A stretch of 21,762 bases of DNA from an uncultured Planctomycetaceae bacterium. Lineage in GTDB: Bacteria > Planctomycetota > Planctomycetia > Pirellulales > Pirellulaceae. Positions 9,501 through 16,900 of the stretch are shown here, piece after piece. A model generated the notes under the pieces. It was not told the DNA's origin and searched no databases. It worked only from the letters and a program-made list of their open reading frames with translations. The stretch spans positions 1-21,762 of the forward strand of contig CAIYOB010001289.1 in the NCBI GenBank assembly GCA_903927685.1. The letters run 5' to 3'. A program made the position numbers and the translations under genes. Each line of letters starts with the position of its first letter. Positions within the stretch are counted from its first letter, which is position 1.

Positions 9501-12500
9501 ACAAGTCGATCTGGCCAGTGGCGTCATCAGCACCTTGGCAGGCAACGGGACCAACGGCTACGGCGGCGACGGCGGACCGGCCACCGCAGCCGCGCTCTAT
9601 CTTCCCGAGTACCTCGCGCTGGATACGTCCGGGCACATGTTCATCGCCGACACGTACAACATGCGGATCCGGAGCGTGGACCTTGCCACGGGAGTGATCA
9701 CCAAAGTGGCAGGCAACGGCAAGGATGTTTCCGGCAACGGCCCCACGGGCATCAACAACGACGGCAGCCGGGCCGTCCTGGCCACGTTGAATTACCCTCG
9801 CGGCGTCGCCGTGGACGAGGCCGGAAATCTGTTCCTGGCCGATTTCGTCGATCACCGGATCGGCGCCTACACCTATGCCTACAATCCCGTGGTCCGCCGC
9901 GTCGACGCCTCGACAGGTCTGGTTCAGACGATCGCAGGCACGGTCTCCGACGGCTATGCCGGCGACCGTGGCCAGGCGGGCGCCGCGCTGTTGAACCGTC
10001 CCCTCGGCATCGCCCTGGACGGCGACGGCAACTTGTTCATCGCCGACAGTTCCAACAACCGCGTGCGGGAGATCGTCAATGGCATCCGCCTGACGATCCG
10101 CCCATCCGGCAGCACGCCCACGGATCTCGCGTTGGCGGCCTCGGCCAGATCGCTGGTCTTCGGTCAGCCGGTCACGTTGACTGCCACGGTCACGCCACTT
10201 GCCTGCACCACTGCTTCGTTGGCCGGCACGGTCGAGTTCTTTGACGGCGGCGCTAGTCTGGGGAGCGTTCCGCTTGTGGACGGTCTCGCCACGCTGCGCA
10301 CGTCGGCCCTGGGCATGGGCTCGCACACCATGACTGCCCGGTATGCCGGTACGGCTGAATTTCAGGCTTCCCAGACCACGATCGACGCCGGTTCGACGAT
10401 CACGACCGTGGCGGGCAACGGCGGCTACTACAGTTCCACCGGCGACGGCGGGCAGGCGACCGAGGCGGTGCTGGGGCAACCGTCCGCCGTGGCCGTCGAC
10501 GCGCTGGGGCAGGTATTCATCGTCAACTCGGGCAGCAACCGCATCCGCCAGGTGAACCTGGCCACGGGCATCATCACGGCGGCGGCCGGCAACGGCACCC
10601 AGGCGTACGGCGGCGACGGCGGCCCGGCCAACGCCGCCCAACTCGACTCGCCCAGCGCCGTGGCGGTCGATGACGCGGGGCATCTGTACATCGCCGACAC
10701 CGGCAACCATCGCATCCGCGCGGTTGACCTGGCCAGCGGCTTGATTTCCACCGTCGCCGGCAACGGGACGGACGGCTACAGCGGCGACGGCGGGCAAGCG
10801 ATCCAGGCCGCCTTGTCCACGGTCGGCGGGATCGCCGTGAGTGCGGGATTCCTCTTCCTCGCCGACAGTGCGAATCACGTGATTCGCCAGGTGGATCTTG
10901 CCACCGGCGTGATCAGCACCCTCGCGGGCACCGGCTCGGCCGGCTATGGCGGCGACGGTGGCCCGGCGGCGGAAGCTTTCTTGAGCACCCCTTGGACGCT
11001 GGCGCTCGACGGCTTGGGGCACTTGTTCGTCGCCGACACCGGCAATGGCCGCGTCCGCCAAGTCGACCTGGCCACCGGCACCATCACCACGGTGGCTGGC
11101 GGCGGCTCCAACAGCCCCGGGGACGGCGGACAAGCTACGGCGGCCCGAATCGACACCTTGGCTGGACTGGCGGCCGACACCGCCGGAAACGTCTTCTTCG
11201 TCGATCAGGGGCTGATGGACCCGATGGACCCCGAGGCGAGTTCCTGGAGCAGTGTGGTCCGCCGGGTCAGCCGTGCGACCGGGGTCATCACCACGGTCGC
11301 CGGGAACGGAACCGCGGGCTTGGGCGGCGACGGCGGTTCGGCCACCGCGGCAGCGCTCAATTACCCCACGGGCCTGGCCGTCACTTCCTCCGGCCGCCTG
11401 CTGATCGCCGACACGGGCAATGGCCGCGTGCGCCAGGTCGATTTCGTTGCGGACGTGATTACGACGGTGGCTGGGGGTGGGACGGACGACGGCGGCCAGG
11501 CGGTCGACGTGGCCCTGCCGTACGCTGGCGCGATTACCACCGATGCCTCCGGACGCCTGTTCGTCGGCGATGGCTCCAGGGTGCGTCAGGTGGACCTCGC
11601 CACCGGCGTCATCACGACCATTGCGGGAACAGGAGTCTCGGGCTTCAGCGGCGACGGCGGCCCGGCGACGGCGGCGCAGTTGAGTCATGCTGCCGGCTTG
11701 GCCGTCGACGGCGGGTATCTCTACATCGCGGATGCGCAGAACGCACGCATTCGGCGGGTCGACCTCTCGACGGGCGTCATCGCGACTTTCGCCGGCACGG
11801 GCGTCCAGGGCTACAGCGGCGACGGCGGCCCGGCCTTGGCCGCCCGATTGTCGGACGTGGGGAGCCTGGCGGTGGATGGAGCGGGACATCTCTTCCTCCG
11901 CACCGGATGGAGCTATGTCAACCCCGGCTACAACGATCGCGTCCGCATGATCGACCTCGCCACGGGCCTGATCACGACGGTGGCGGGCAGCGGCCTGTAT
12001 GGCTATACAGGGGACGGCGGTCCCGCGACCGCGGCGGCGATGGCGGGCAGCGGTGGTGACCCACGCGTCGAGATCGCCGTGGACGGTACGGGCCATCTGT
12101 TTGTGGCCGGGTGGGGCGTGATCCGCCAGGTCGATCTTCCCACCGGTATGATCAGCACCCTGGCGGGCAATGCCGGCGCGGGCTTCGGCGGGGACGGCGG
12201 GCCGGCCGACGAGGCGACGATCGGTACCGCGATGGCGCAGGGGCTGGCCGTTGGAGCCGGACGCCTCTACCTCAGCGACGGAAAGAGCCGCATTCGCGAA
12301 ATCGAACTCTCCACCGGCGTGATCAGAACCGTCGCCGGCGCCGGCACGGCCGGATACGCGGGAGACGGCGGCTCCGCCGGCGCGGCCCAGCTGTCGGCGC
12401 CGAGCCATGCGTCCCTGGACCCCGCGGGGAACCTGTTCTTCCTCGACGCCGGACGCGTGCGGCGGATTGACAACGGCCTGCGCGTGGTCGTGCAGGAATC

Positions 12501-13638
12501 GGGAGGCATCACCATCCCCGTCGTCACGGTGTCGGCGGCAGGCGGCACTTACAGCGGGCTTCCGTTCGCGGCGACCGCCTGGGTGACGGGAAGCGACGGG
12601 GTTCCCGCGGCCAGCCTGGACGGCGTTAGCCCGAGCGTGACGTATTACGTCGGCCCAACGGCCAGCGGTACCGCCTCGGCCGCCCCGCCCGTGGCGGCGG
12701 GCACTTACACCGCCGTGGCCGCATTTCCGGGGAGTAGCCGCTACGCCGCGGCGGAAAGCGTCCCCGTGACATTCTCCATCGCTCCCCGGCCGTTGACCAT
12801 CACCGCGGACGACAAGACTAAGGTCTATTGGACGCCGGTGCCCGTGCTGACAGCCAGTTACCGCGGCCTCGTCGCGGGGGATTCCCCGGCCAGTCTCACG
12901 ACGCAGCCCACGCTCACCACCACGGCGACTTCGAACAGTCAGGCGGGCAGGTACGAGATCACCGTCAGCGGTGCGGCGGCCGCGAATTATACGATCGACC
13001 ATGTCAGCGGAACCCTGACCGTGGTGTCGAGCGGCTGGCAGAATCCGCTGAATGCCTGCGATGTCAGTGGCGACGGCCCGGTATCCGCAGGAGATGCCCT
13101 GGCGGTGATCAACTACATCAACGGCCACCCCGGCAATGCACTTCCGCCACCTGCGCCGGCGATTCCGCCTCCGTTCTATGACGTCAATGGCGACGACCGC
13201 ATCACGCCAAACGACGTGCTGATGGTGGTCAACTACATCAATAGCCACCTCTGGGGCTCGGGAGAGGGGGAGGCGGTTCCAAGCCTCGCCGCGGCGCTCG
13301 GGCCGCGCAGCTGGCGTTCGTTCCACCGGTCCCTCCTGGCCGTGCTTCCGGCGGCAGCAGTTCCATCGCCGAGTCCTGTGTCCGACCGTGTGCACTCTGA
13401 GCCGGCGATCGGGCAGCCGCGGCTGTGCCTCGAGCCCGAACCTACCGAGTTCCAGAGTGCTCCGCCAGCACCCACGACGGCTTGGCCTGATTCCCACTGT
13501 GGTCGCGCCAGGCAGATCCTGGCGACGGATGAAGTTGACGGCGTTTTCGCCGGTTGGGATGCATTCCGATCAGATGTCGCTGAGGATGCCCTGCCCGGTT
13601 GGGAGCAAGTCGCCAACAACAGGAAGGTCGACAACTGA
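3580..13638 (+). CDS. Giant secreted NHL-propeller / Ig / MBG / dockerin protein
   Basis: The protein has 3352 residues and probably acts outside the cytoplasm. The N-terminus is basic and contains RRRVLAVEVLEDRLALSA (residues 23-40), the planctomycete LEVLEDR-LLS-type signature of large exported proteins. In order follow: Ig-like domain 41-135; 12 NHL blades 136-807; five MBG-type repeats 818-1283; Ig 1284-1377; six NHL blades 1378-1706; Ig 1714-1810; six NHL blades 1811-2174; Ig 2181-2272; 12 NHL blades 2273-2972; one MBG repeat 2976-3070; a YDG-like domain 3071-3153; a dockerin-like pair of calcium loops 3161-3172 and 3201-3212; and a low-complexity tail. No catalytic motif is visible, so binding or a structural surface role is likely. 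ATG 3580 has AAAGGA four bases upstream. The gene is uninterrupted despite heavy repetition and is flanked by unrelated genes. Domain identities are firm at superfamily level; the ligand is unknown. Confidence 0.93.
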   Translation: MAIRWSFSSCRQLARTRQRRTPRRRVLAVEVLEDRLALSAIPTLTALTASPASAVYGQPVSLSATVTADRPDAGSPTGSVSFFDWTNGASLGTAALAAGIATLDVLPLAVGNHTIVAAYSGDADFMSSATAIGPGTTIMTIAGNGTAGYSGDGVQATHASLNYPIDVAVDDAGHLFIADSRNGRVRQVDMASGVITTVAGTGTLGFSGDGGPAVAAELNYPSGLAVDDAGHLFIADLLNVRVRQVDLATGMITTVAGDGTLGYGGDGGPATAAKISYPGSLAIDATGHLYIADGGNNRVRQVDLASGLITTVAGNGSEGFSGDAGPATEARLSRSLDVAVDGAGHLYIGDGGNNRVRQVDLSAGQITTIAGNGTAGYDGDGGPALSASLSPGCISVGASGRLLVADLAHNVVRQVDLVTGWISTVAGDGTLGYSGDGGPATEAQLNSPLGLAVDAAGQLFIAEIDNNAVRRVDLTTGLITTAAGGYNGDGGAATSAPLNRPAGLAGEGGRRVFIAEPDNDVIRELDLATGVITRAAGGGPLVGDGGPATQAELGNPNAVAVDGAGHLFIAGYFQDRVRRVDLATGVITTVAGNGTSGFSGDGGPATAAQLNQPDGVAVDGDGRVFIADYNNNRVRMVDPATGIITTVAGNGTWIYSGDGGPATQAGMRGPVGLAVDANDHLFIADVNAQRIRMVDLATGVITTVAGNGTAGYGGDGGPATEAMISNPQGVAVDGRGQLYIADWGNQRIRQVDLATGVITTIAGNGTASYAGDGGPAGAAALHGPQSVWVDGAGSLYIGDSDNHRIRRLASGVEVAVSQAAPSLTVQRADGVYAGQSFVATALVAGVVAGVDTTPAASLEGVSPTVTYFVGPTATGGGSAVPPSAPGTYTVVASFAGSANYAAVQSAPVTFVIAKAVPTLTLQASGGTYNGVPFRATALLTGVVSGVDDLPASSLEGVLPTVSYYVGSSVTGPGSHDPPAEAGTYTVAASFPGSLDYVAVDGQPVTFSIAKSTPTVRVTQAGGTYNGQPAPVTGEADFVAARPEVVEFLYTFYAGAGTSGTKLVAAPTAVGTYTVVVTFAGSANYTAADSPPFTFTIDKATPGITVRAAGGTYNGASFPASAVLTFPGPPPQNPSVAYTYYAGSSPSGTGSSTAPVAAGTYTAVASLAGSANYAAAVSAPVIFTIGKATPTVTAVSRNGVYNGKPLAATTTIAGVVPNVDTYPSSQLEGVRPRLTYYVGTSPGGSGSTAPPVDVGTYTVVASFSGSGNYAAGQSPPVTFSIAKPMPRVAVTASADAVVSGQSVAITATITAVQQGTAAPTGTVDFYDWTTHTSLGSVGLSGGSATLFTSALAMGTHNITARYSGDEHFGAAASVADGGSIITTIAGNASRGFSGDGGQATDAALYWPGGLAVDDAGSLFFTDSGNQRIRKVDLATSVITTIAGDGTKGYGGDGGDAAHAQLDSPASVVLDGTGQLYFADRNNYCVRRIDLATGVITTVAGNGTSGYSGDGGSATAAQIGFPQSLVLAAGRLFIADYIQNVVRAVDLTSGVISTFAGTGTAGSSGDGGPAGSARLTMPVALATDGAGHLFIGEVAGPVRRVDLSTSLITTVYPLRPSGLAADAAGHLFVSDSLNNVINELNLATNESAHVAGWGAATSGYTGDGGPAGNAQLYSPSSIALDAAGNLYLADLNDVIRRIDSGVRVRVVPAPTQPVRTGLALELAADPPSPLVFGQPLSFTATVTALEPSLDTPTGTVDFFDMQTRTALGSAAVSGGVAVLHTATVPVGTHVITATYSGDANFLASTLQIGRSSTITLLAGNGNAGYGGDGGPAAAGLLSNPQDVAADATGHVFVADTGNHRIREIDLATGLMTTVAGAGIAGDGGDGAAADAAALSSPHGVAVDNAGHLYIADTGNHRVRRVDLATGIITTVAGTGVSGFGGDGGPAAAAQLNSPWDVAVDAAGRLFIADSSNSRIRQVDLASGVISTLAGNGTNGYGGDGGPATAAALYLPEYLALDTSGHMFIADTYNMRIRSVDLATGVITKVAGNGKDVSGNGPTGINNDGSRAVLATLNYPRGVAVDEAGNLFLADFVDHRIGAYTYAYNPVVRRVDASTGLVQTIAGTVSDGYAGDRGQAGAALLNRPLGIALDGDGNLFIADSSNNRVREIVNGIRLTIRPSGSTPTDLALAASARSLVFGQPVTLTATVTPLACTTASLAGTVEFFDGGASLGSVPLVDGLATLRTSALGMGSHTMTARYAGTAEFQASQTTIDAGSTITTVAGNGGYYSSTGDGGQATEAVLGQPSAVAVDALGQVFIVNSGSNRIRQVNLATGIITAAAGNGTQAYGGDGGPANAAQLDSPSAVAVDDAGHLYIADTGNHRIRAVDLASGLISTVAGNGTDGYSGDGGQAIQAALSTVGGIAVSAGFLFLADSANHVIRQVDLATGVISTLAGTGSAGYGGDGGPAAEAFLSTPWTLALDGLGHLFVADTGNGRVRQVDLATGTITTVAGGGSNSPGDGGQATAARIDTLAGLAADTAGNVFFVDQGLMDPMDPEASSWSSVVRRVSRATGVITTVAGNGTAGLGGDGGSATAAALNYPTGLAVTSSGRLLIADTGNGRVRQVDFVADVITTVAGGGTDDGGQAVDVALPYAGAITTDASGRLFVGDGSRVRQVDLATGVITTIAGTGVSGFSGDGGPATAAQLSHAAGLAVDGGYLYIADAQNARIRRVDLSTGVIATFAGTGVQGYSGDGGPALAARLSDVGSLAVDGAGHLFLRTGWSYVNPGYNDRVRMIDLATGLITTVAGSGLYGYTGDGGPATAAAMAGSGGDPRVEIAVDGTGHLFVAGWGVIRQVDLPTGMISTLAGNAGAGFGGDGGPADEATIGTAMAQGLAVGAGRLYLSDGKSRIREIELSTGVIRTVAGAGTAGYAGDGGSAGAAQLSAPSHASLDPAGNLFFLDAGRVRRIDNGLRVVVQESGGITIPVVTVSAAGGTYSGLPFAATAWVTGSDGVPAASLDGVSPSVTYYVGPTASGTASAAPPVAAGTYTAVAAFPGSSRYAAAESVPVTFSIAPRPLTITADDKTKVYWTPVPVLTASYRGLVAGDSPASLTTQPTLTTTATSNSQAGRYEITVSGAAAANYTIDHVSGTLTVVSSGWQNPLNACDVSGDGPVSAGDALAVINYINGHPGNALPPPAPAIPPPFYDVNGDDRITPNDVLMVVNYINSHLWGSGEGEAVPSLAAALGPRSWRSFHRSLLAVLPAAAVPSPSPVSDRVHSEPAIGQPRLCLEPEPTEFQSAPPAPTTAWPDSHCGRARQILATDEVDGVFAGWDAFRSDVAEDALPGWEQVANNRKVDN
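3985..6000 (+). repeat. NHL repeat block 1: 12 blades (residues 136-807)
   Basis: Twelve tandem units average exactly 56 residues. Each has the pattern TTVAGNGTxGYSGDGGPAT, then a Pro-x-G-L-A-V-D turn, then GHLFIAD, then N-x-R-V-R-x-V-D-L-A-T-G-V-I. Unit 7 (from residue 480) has the shortest link, TTAAGGYNGDGG. That is four residues below the usual length, and it lies at the midpoint where a second six-bladed propeller would begin. Confidence 0.9.
6031..7428 (+). repeat. Five tandem MBG-type domains (residues 818-1283)
   Basis: There are five copies of about 93 residues. Each starts with a V-x-x-x-G-x-Y-N-G segment, and several have a S-L-E-G-V-x-P turn and a YYVG strand. Each ends in GTYTVVASF-x-GS-x-NY and V-T-F-x-I-x-K. 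Copies 3 and 4 lack the middle S-L-E-G-V insertion, so two subtypes alternate. These beta-sandwich repeats are common stalk or spacer modules in large bacterial surface proteins. Confidence 0.8.
7711..8697 (+). repeat. NHL repeat block 2: 6 blades (residues 1378-1706)
   Basis: Six blades can be counted by their GHLFIAD-type strand. Blade 5 lacks the TTVAGNG/GDGG link and follows directly after TTVYPLRPS. The block closes with RRIDSGVRVRV, the same type of ending (basic pair, then D/N/S-G and a V-rich strand) seen at the end of the other three blocks. Six blades make one NHL propeller. Confidence 0.87.
9010..10101 (+). repeat. NHL repeat block 3: 6 blades (residues 1811-2174)
   Basis: Six blades are preceded by an Ig-like domain (1714-1810) and closed by VREIVNGIRLTIR. 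Blade 5 is longer than usual: the link reads KDVSGNGPTGINNDG, and a YTYAYNP insertion follows its third strand. The block fits one complete propeller. Confidence 0.87.
10396..12495 (+). repeat. NHL repeat block 4: 12 blades (residues 2273-2972)
   Basis: Twelve blades are preceded by an Ig-like domain (2181-2272). Blade 5 carries an insertion (DPMDPEASSWSS) and blade 9 another (GWSYVNPGYN). Unit 7 (from residue 2628) again has the shortest link, TTVAGGGTDDGG, as in block 1, which supports a division into two six-bladed propellers. The block closes with RRIDNGLRVVV. Confidence 0.88.
13039..13254 (+). other. Dockerin-like domain within the giant protein (residues 3154-3225)
   Basis: Two calcium-loop/helix units are present: D3161 onward (DVSGDGPVSAGD, then ALAVINYIN) and D3201 onward (DVNGDDRITPNDV, then LMVVNYIN). 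Acidic residues stand at loop positions 1, 5 and 12, as in EF-hand-like dockerin loops. A proline-rich spacer of about 20 residues separates the units. Dockerins bind cohesins or anchor proteins in other systems. In planctomycetes they are frequent at the C-terminus of large secreted proteins, with no proven partner that I know of. Confidence 0.8.
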
Positions 13639-13647
13639 CTTGTGTTG

Positions 13648-13889
13648 TCAACCGAACCGATACTTGCCGTTGGCCAGCCGCTTCTGCTCCGCGTCCGCTT
13701 TCGGGCCTTGGCGATGGCCTGCTGGATCGTCGCCCGCGCGTCCACCAGGGCGGTGAATTGGGCGTCGGATTTCATGAGCTGGTCGCGGGCTTTCACCTCG
13801 GCCACCTGGTACGCTTCTGTCGGGCGCGAGCCATCTGGCAATCCCTCTGACTCGGCGCTAAAATCCGGGTTGCCGGTGTTTCGCGCCGA
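13648..13889 (-). pseudogene. Frameshifted gene remnant in the gap before the DUF4132 operon
   Basis: On the minus strand a coding-like frame runs from about 13889 through PTEAYQVAEVKARDQL and QFTALVDARATIQQA to AIAKA. One frame over it continues plausibly as ADAEQKRLANGKYRFG, ending at a TGA on 13648-13650. A single missing base near 13698-13705 would join the two parts into a clean C-terminus of about 80 residues. Without it, the original frame runs on antisense through the end of the neighbouring giant gene. The upstream end meets a stop at 13890-13892. I do not recognise the family; the part is charged and helical. It fills most of the 307-base gap between the giant gene and the operon, and I see no strong terminator there. 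Confidence 0.4.
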
Positions 13890-13945
13890 TCAGTCGCATG
13901 CTTCAATCAGCTGGATCCCCCACGCTACGCCTAGGTTTTAACGGT

Positions 13946-16900
13946 ATGGACGATGCAACTGGGCAGGAACCGTTGACGGAAACACAGCAGAAGGCATTTC
14001 GTGCGAAGGTCACGGAATCGCTGTGGGCTTACGAAGAGATTGACGGGAAATTGCGCGACCGGGTCCGCGATTACCTGGTCGACGGCGAGGACGCGAGCTG
14101 CATCCTGGAACTCGCCGCCGCCTATCAGAACAAGAACCGCAAGCGGTTCTTCAAGCAGCAGCACGGCACCACGCGGGTTACGGATCGAGTCGACCGCAGG
14201 AAACTGTTCGGCCTGTTCGAGGTCGCCAAGGCGCCGCCCGGCTACTATCGGCGACTGGGCGAAATCGCCGGGCAAGTTCCCGAGGTCAAGCAACCGCACC
14301 TGGAGTCCGATGCCCATGTAGCCACCTGGCTCAGTGACTTGATCGTCTTGCGCTGGTTGCTGTCTGCCGACCCGTACACCAGCTATTACGGCGCGAGTCG
14401 CCGGGACCCGGCATTTCAACTGCGGCCTTATCTTCTGGATTTGGACGAGAATTCGGCCGTCGCCTCGCTGATCGCCCTGGCCGTCGCCAGCGAGTCGACC
14501 GATCGCACGCACATCGCGCGGTACTTGTGCACGGCCAGCGACTGGGCGGCGATCCTGAAGGACTATCCGGCGGAACTGGCCAGCAGCTTGAAGGCGGCCA
14601 ATGCGGCCTCGCGCGAGGCGGCGTTGGAGTGGCTGGTGTCGCAGGAGTACGACTTCCGCCCCATCCTCCCCGTGATCACCGAATTGGCCGTCAGTCCGAG
14701 CAACAGGGTCCGGCCGCTGGCACTCAACGTTCTGCGTCCGTTCCCTGAAGAAGCGGGCAGACTGCTCGCCGACCAACTGTCCGCAGGCAATGCGGCGGAA
14801 CGGACGACTGCCGCCGAGGCCTTGGTCGCGATTCTCGGCCGCCAGGCCGAGTCCCATCTGCAAGCGGCCCTCAAGAACGAGAAAGGCCCGCGCGTTCGTC
14901 AGACCATCGAGTCACTGCTGTCGGGGCTGAGGCCTGCGGAGGCGGATGACGCGGCAAGCCCGGCGTCCGATGTGGCGCTCGGTTTGCCCCCGATTGACAT
15001 GCCCTCCGGCGAATTGCCCTTGCCGGACGGGTTTGCCGACAAGCTGTGGGAGCACTTGGAGGCCGCATTTGACAAGCTGGATCAGCAGTACCAGAAACAA
15101 GTGGAAGCCTACAACGCCCCGAATCGTCCCACGTGGATGAGCAAACCTCAACAACCGAAGCGAATGGACCGACCAGAGTTCGATCACGCCATGTCCTGCC
15201 TGGAAGGGAAAGCCGGCAAGCGGCCGTCGCTGTCGCCGTGGGTTCGGCAAGCCATGCACTCCCTTCCGGTATGGACCACCTGGGCCGACCTGACCAAGTT
15301 GCACTTGGTCCACGTCGCCCGCTTCATGAGTTGTTTTGGCTACGTCGCTGCTCATCACCAGCAAGTCCTGCACTTCACCCGCGAAGACTGGGTGGAAACG
15401 CACCGTAACGCCCAGCCGAAGCCGTACGGCTTGCGTGAAGTGGACGCGGCGTTCGCCGTGTTGCCGAACGTGAATCGCGGCGTGATTGCCAGAACGTATC
15501 TGCAGTGGAACAACTCGTGGCAGACCTGCTTGGACTGGGAAAGCGAAGCCGTCTGGCCGTTGTTTGCCGAGCATCCGGACATTTTCCGCGATGCCATCCT
15601 GGGTGTCAGTGCCCAGCGGAACGACTATTTCCTGAACGAGCGGCGCCGCACGGCGATGCGTGTGGCGGCGATGATGCCGCACCTGCCGTTCGAGATCGAA
15701 AACGCCATGTGGACGGTTGCTCTGGGCGAAGGCAAGACGGACCGGCCTGCGGCGCGTCGAGCGCTGCACGCGGCCAAGAACCGGCTGGCGCGCGCGTTGG
15801 CCGCCATCGGCGACGGCAAGCAAGGCGTCCGAATCGCAGGCGCGGAAATGCTGGGCGAACTCGGCGACGCGGCTGCGATCGAACCGCTGAAAAAGGCGCT
15901 CACGAAAGAGAAGCAGGAGATCGTCAAAGGCGCCATGCTGCAAGCCCTCGAACAACTCGGCGGCGACGTGGACGAGTTTCTCGGGCGGCGCAAGCAATTG
16001 CTCGATGCCAAGAAGGGCCTCGAAAGGAAACGCCCCAAAGGCATGGAATGGGTTCCGTTGGAATCCCTGCCGGAGGTCCGCTGGGCGGAGGACAACGAGC
16101 CGCTGGCCACCGAGATCCTGCAGTGGTGGGTGATTCAGAGCATCCAATTCAAGCTGCCCGTTTGCGGCGCCATCCTGCGCCGCTCGGTGGCGATGTGCCG
16201 CCACGACGATGCCGCCAAACTAGCCAGGCATTTGCTCGCCGCCTGGATCGCCTACGACACCAAGCGGCCGTCGCAGGAAGAGGTCCTGGCCGAGGCGACG
16301 AAGCAAGCTGCGCAGCAATGGAATAACAAAGCCGCGACTTGGCTCAGGGACCACTACAAGACCGAGGAGAACTACCGCGACCAGTTGGCCAGCCAGATGC
16401 AGAACACGTTCTTGCAGTCGGCGATCGGTGAAAAGGGCTTGTTGGCGATCGTCTCCGCAGCGGGCGACGCCCAGTGCGTCAAGTTGATGGAACGCTACAT
16501 CCGCACGTACCACGGGCAGCGGCTCGCCCAGAGCAAAGCGTTGCTGGAGACGCTGGGCTGGATCGAGGACGCGACGGCGGTCCAGTTGCTGTTGTCGCTG
16601 GCGAACCGCTTCCGCACGAAGGGGATCCGCAGCCGCGCCGCCGAAATGGTCCAGGAACTGGCGGATCGCCAAGGCTGGACGATGGACCAGCTGGCCGACC
16701 GGACGATTCCGGACGCGGGCTTCGAGCGACCAACGGATGCCGAGGGCCACCCGATCGGCGAGCGTGCCGAACTGGTGCTCGATTACGGCTCGCGCAAGTT
16801 CGCGGTGATTTTGGGTGATGACTTGCAGCCGGTGATCACCCGCGACGACGGGAAACTGGTCCAGGCGTTGCCGGCGGCGGCGAAGGACGACGACCCGGAA

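Noticed and set aside
3985..12495. CRISPR-like regular repeats
   Set aside because: The period of about 170 bp follows the 56-residue protein repeat, the units vary codon by codon, and there is no repeat-spacer pattern.
7366..13497. A 2043-codon open frame on the minus strand
   Set aside because: It runs antisense to the repeat-rich giant gene. High GC and the regular repeat units keep the opposite frame free of stops, and its translation is Arg/Gly/Ala/Val-rich with no domain pattern of its own.
13628..13652. A hairpin GACAAC/GTTGTC across the stop of the giant gene as a terminator
   Set aside because: The stem is only six bases, AT-containing, and has no T-run after it.
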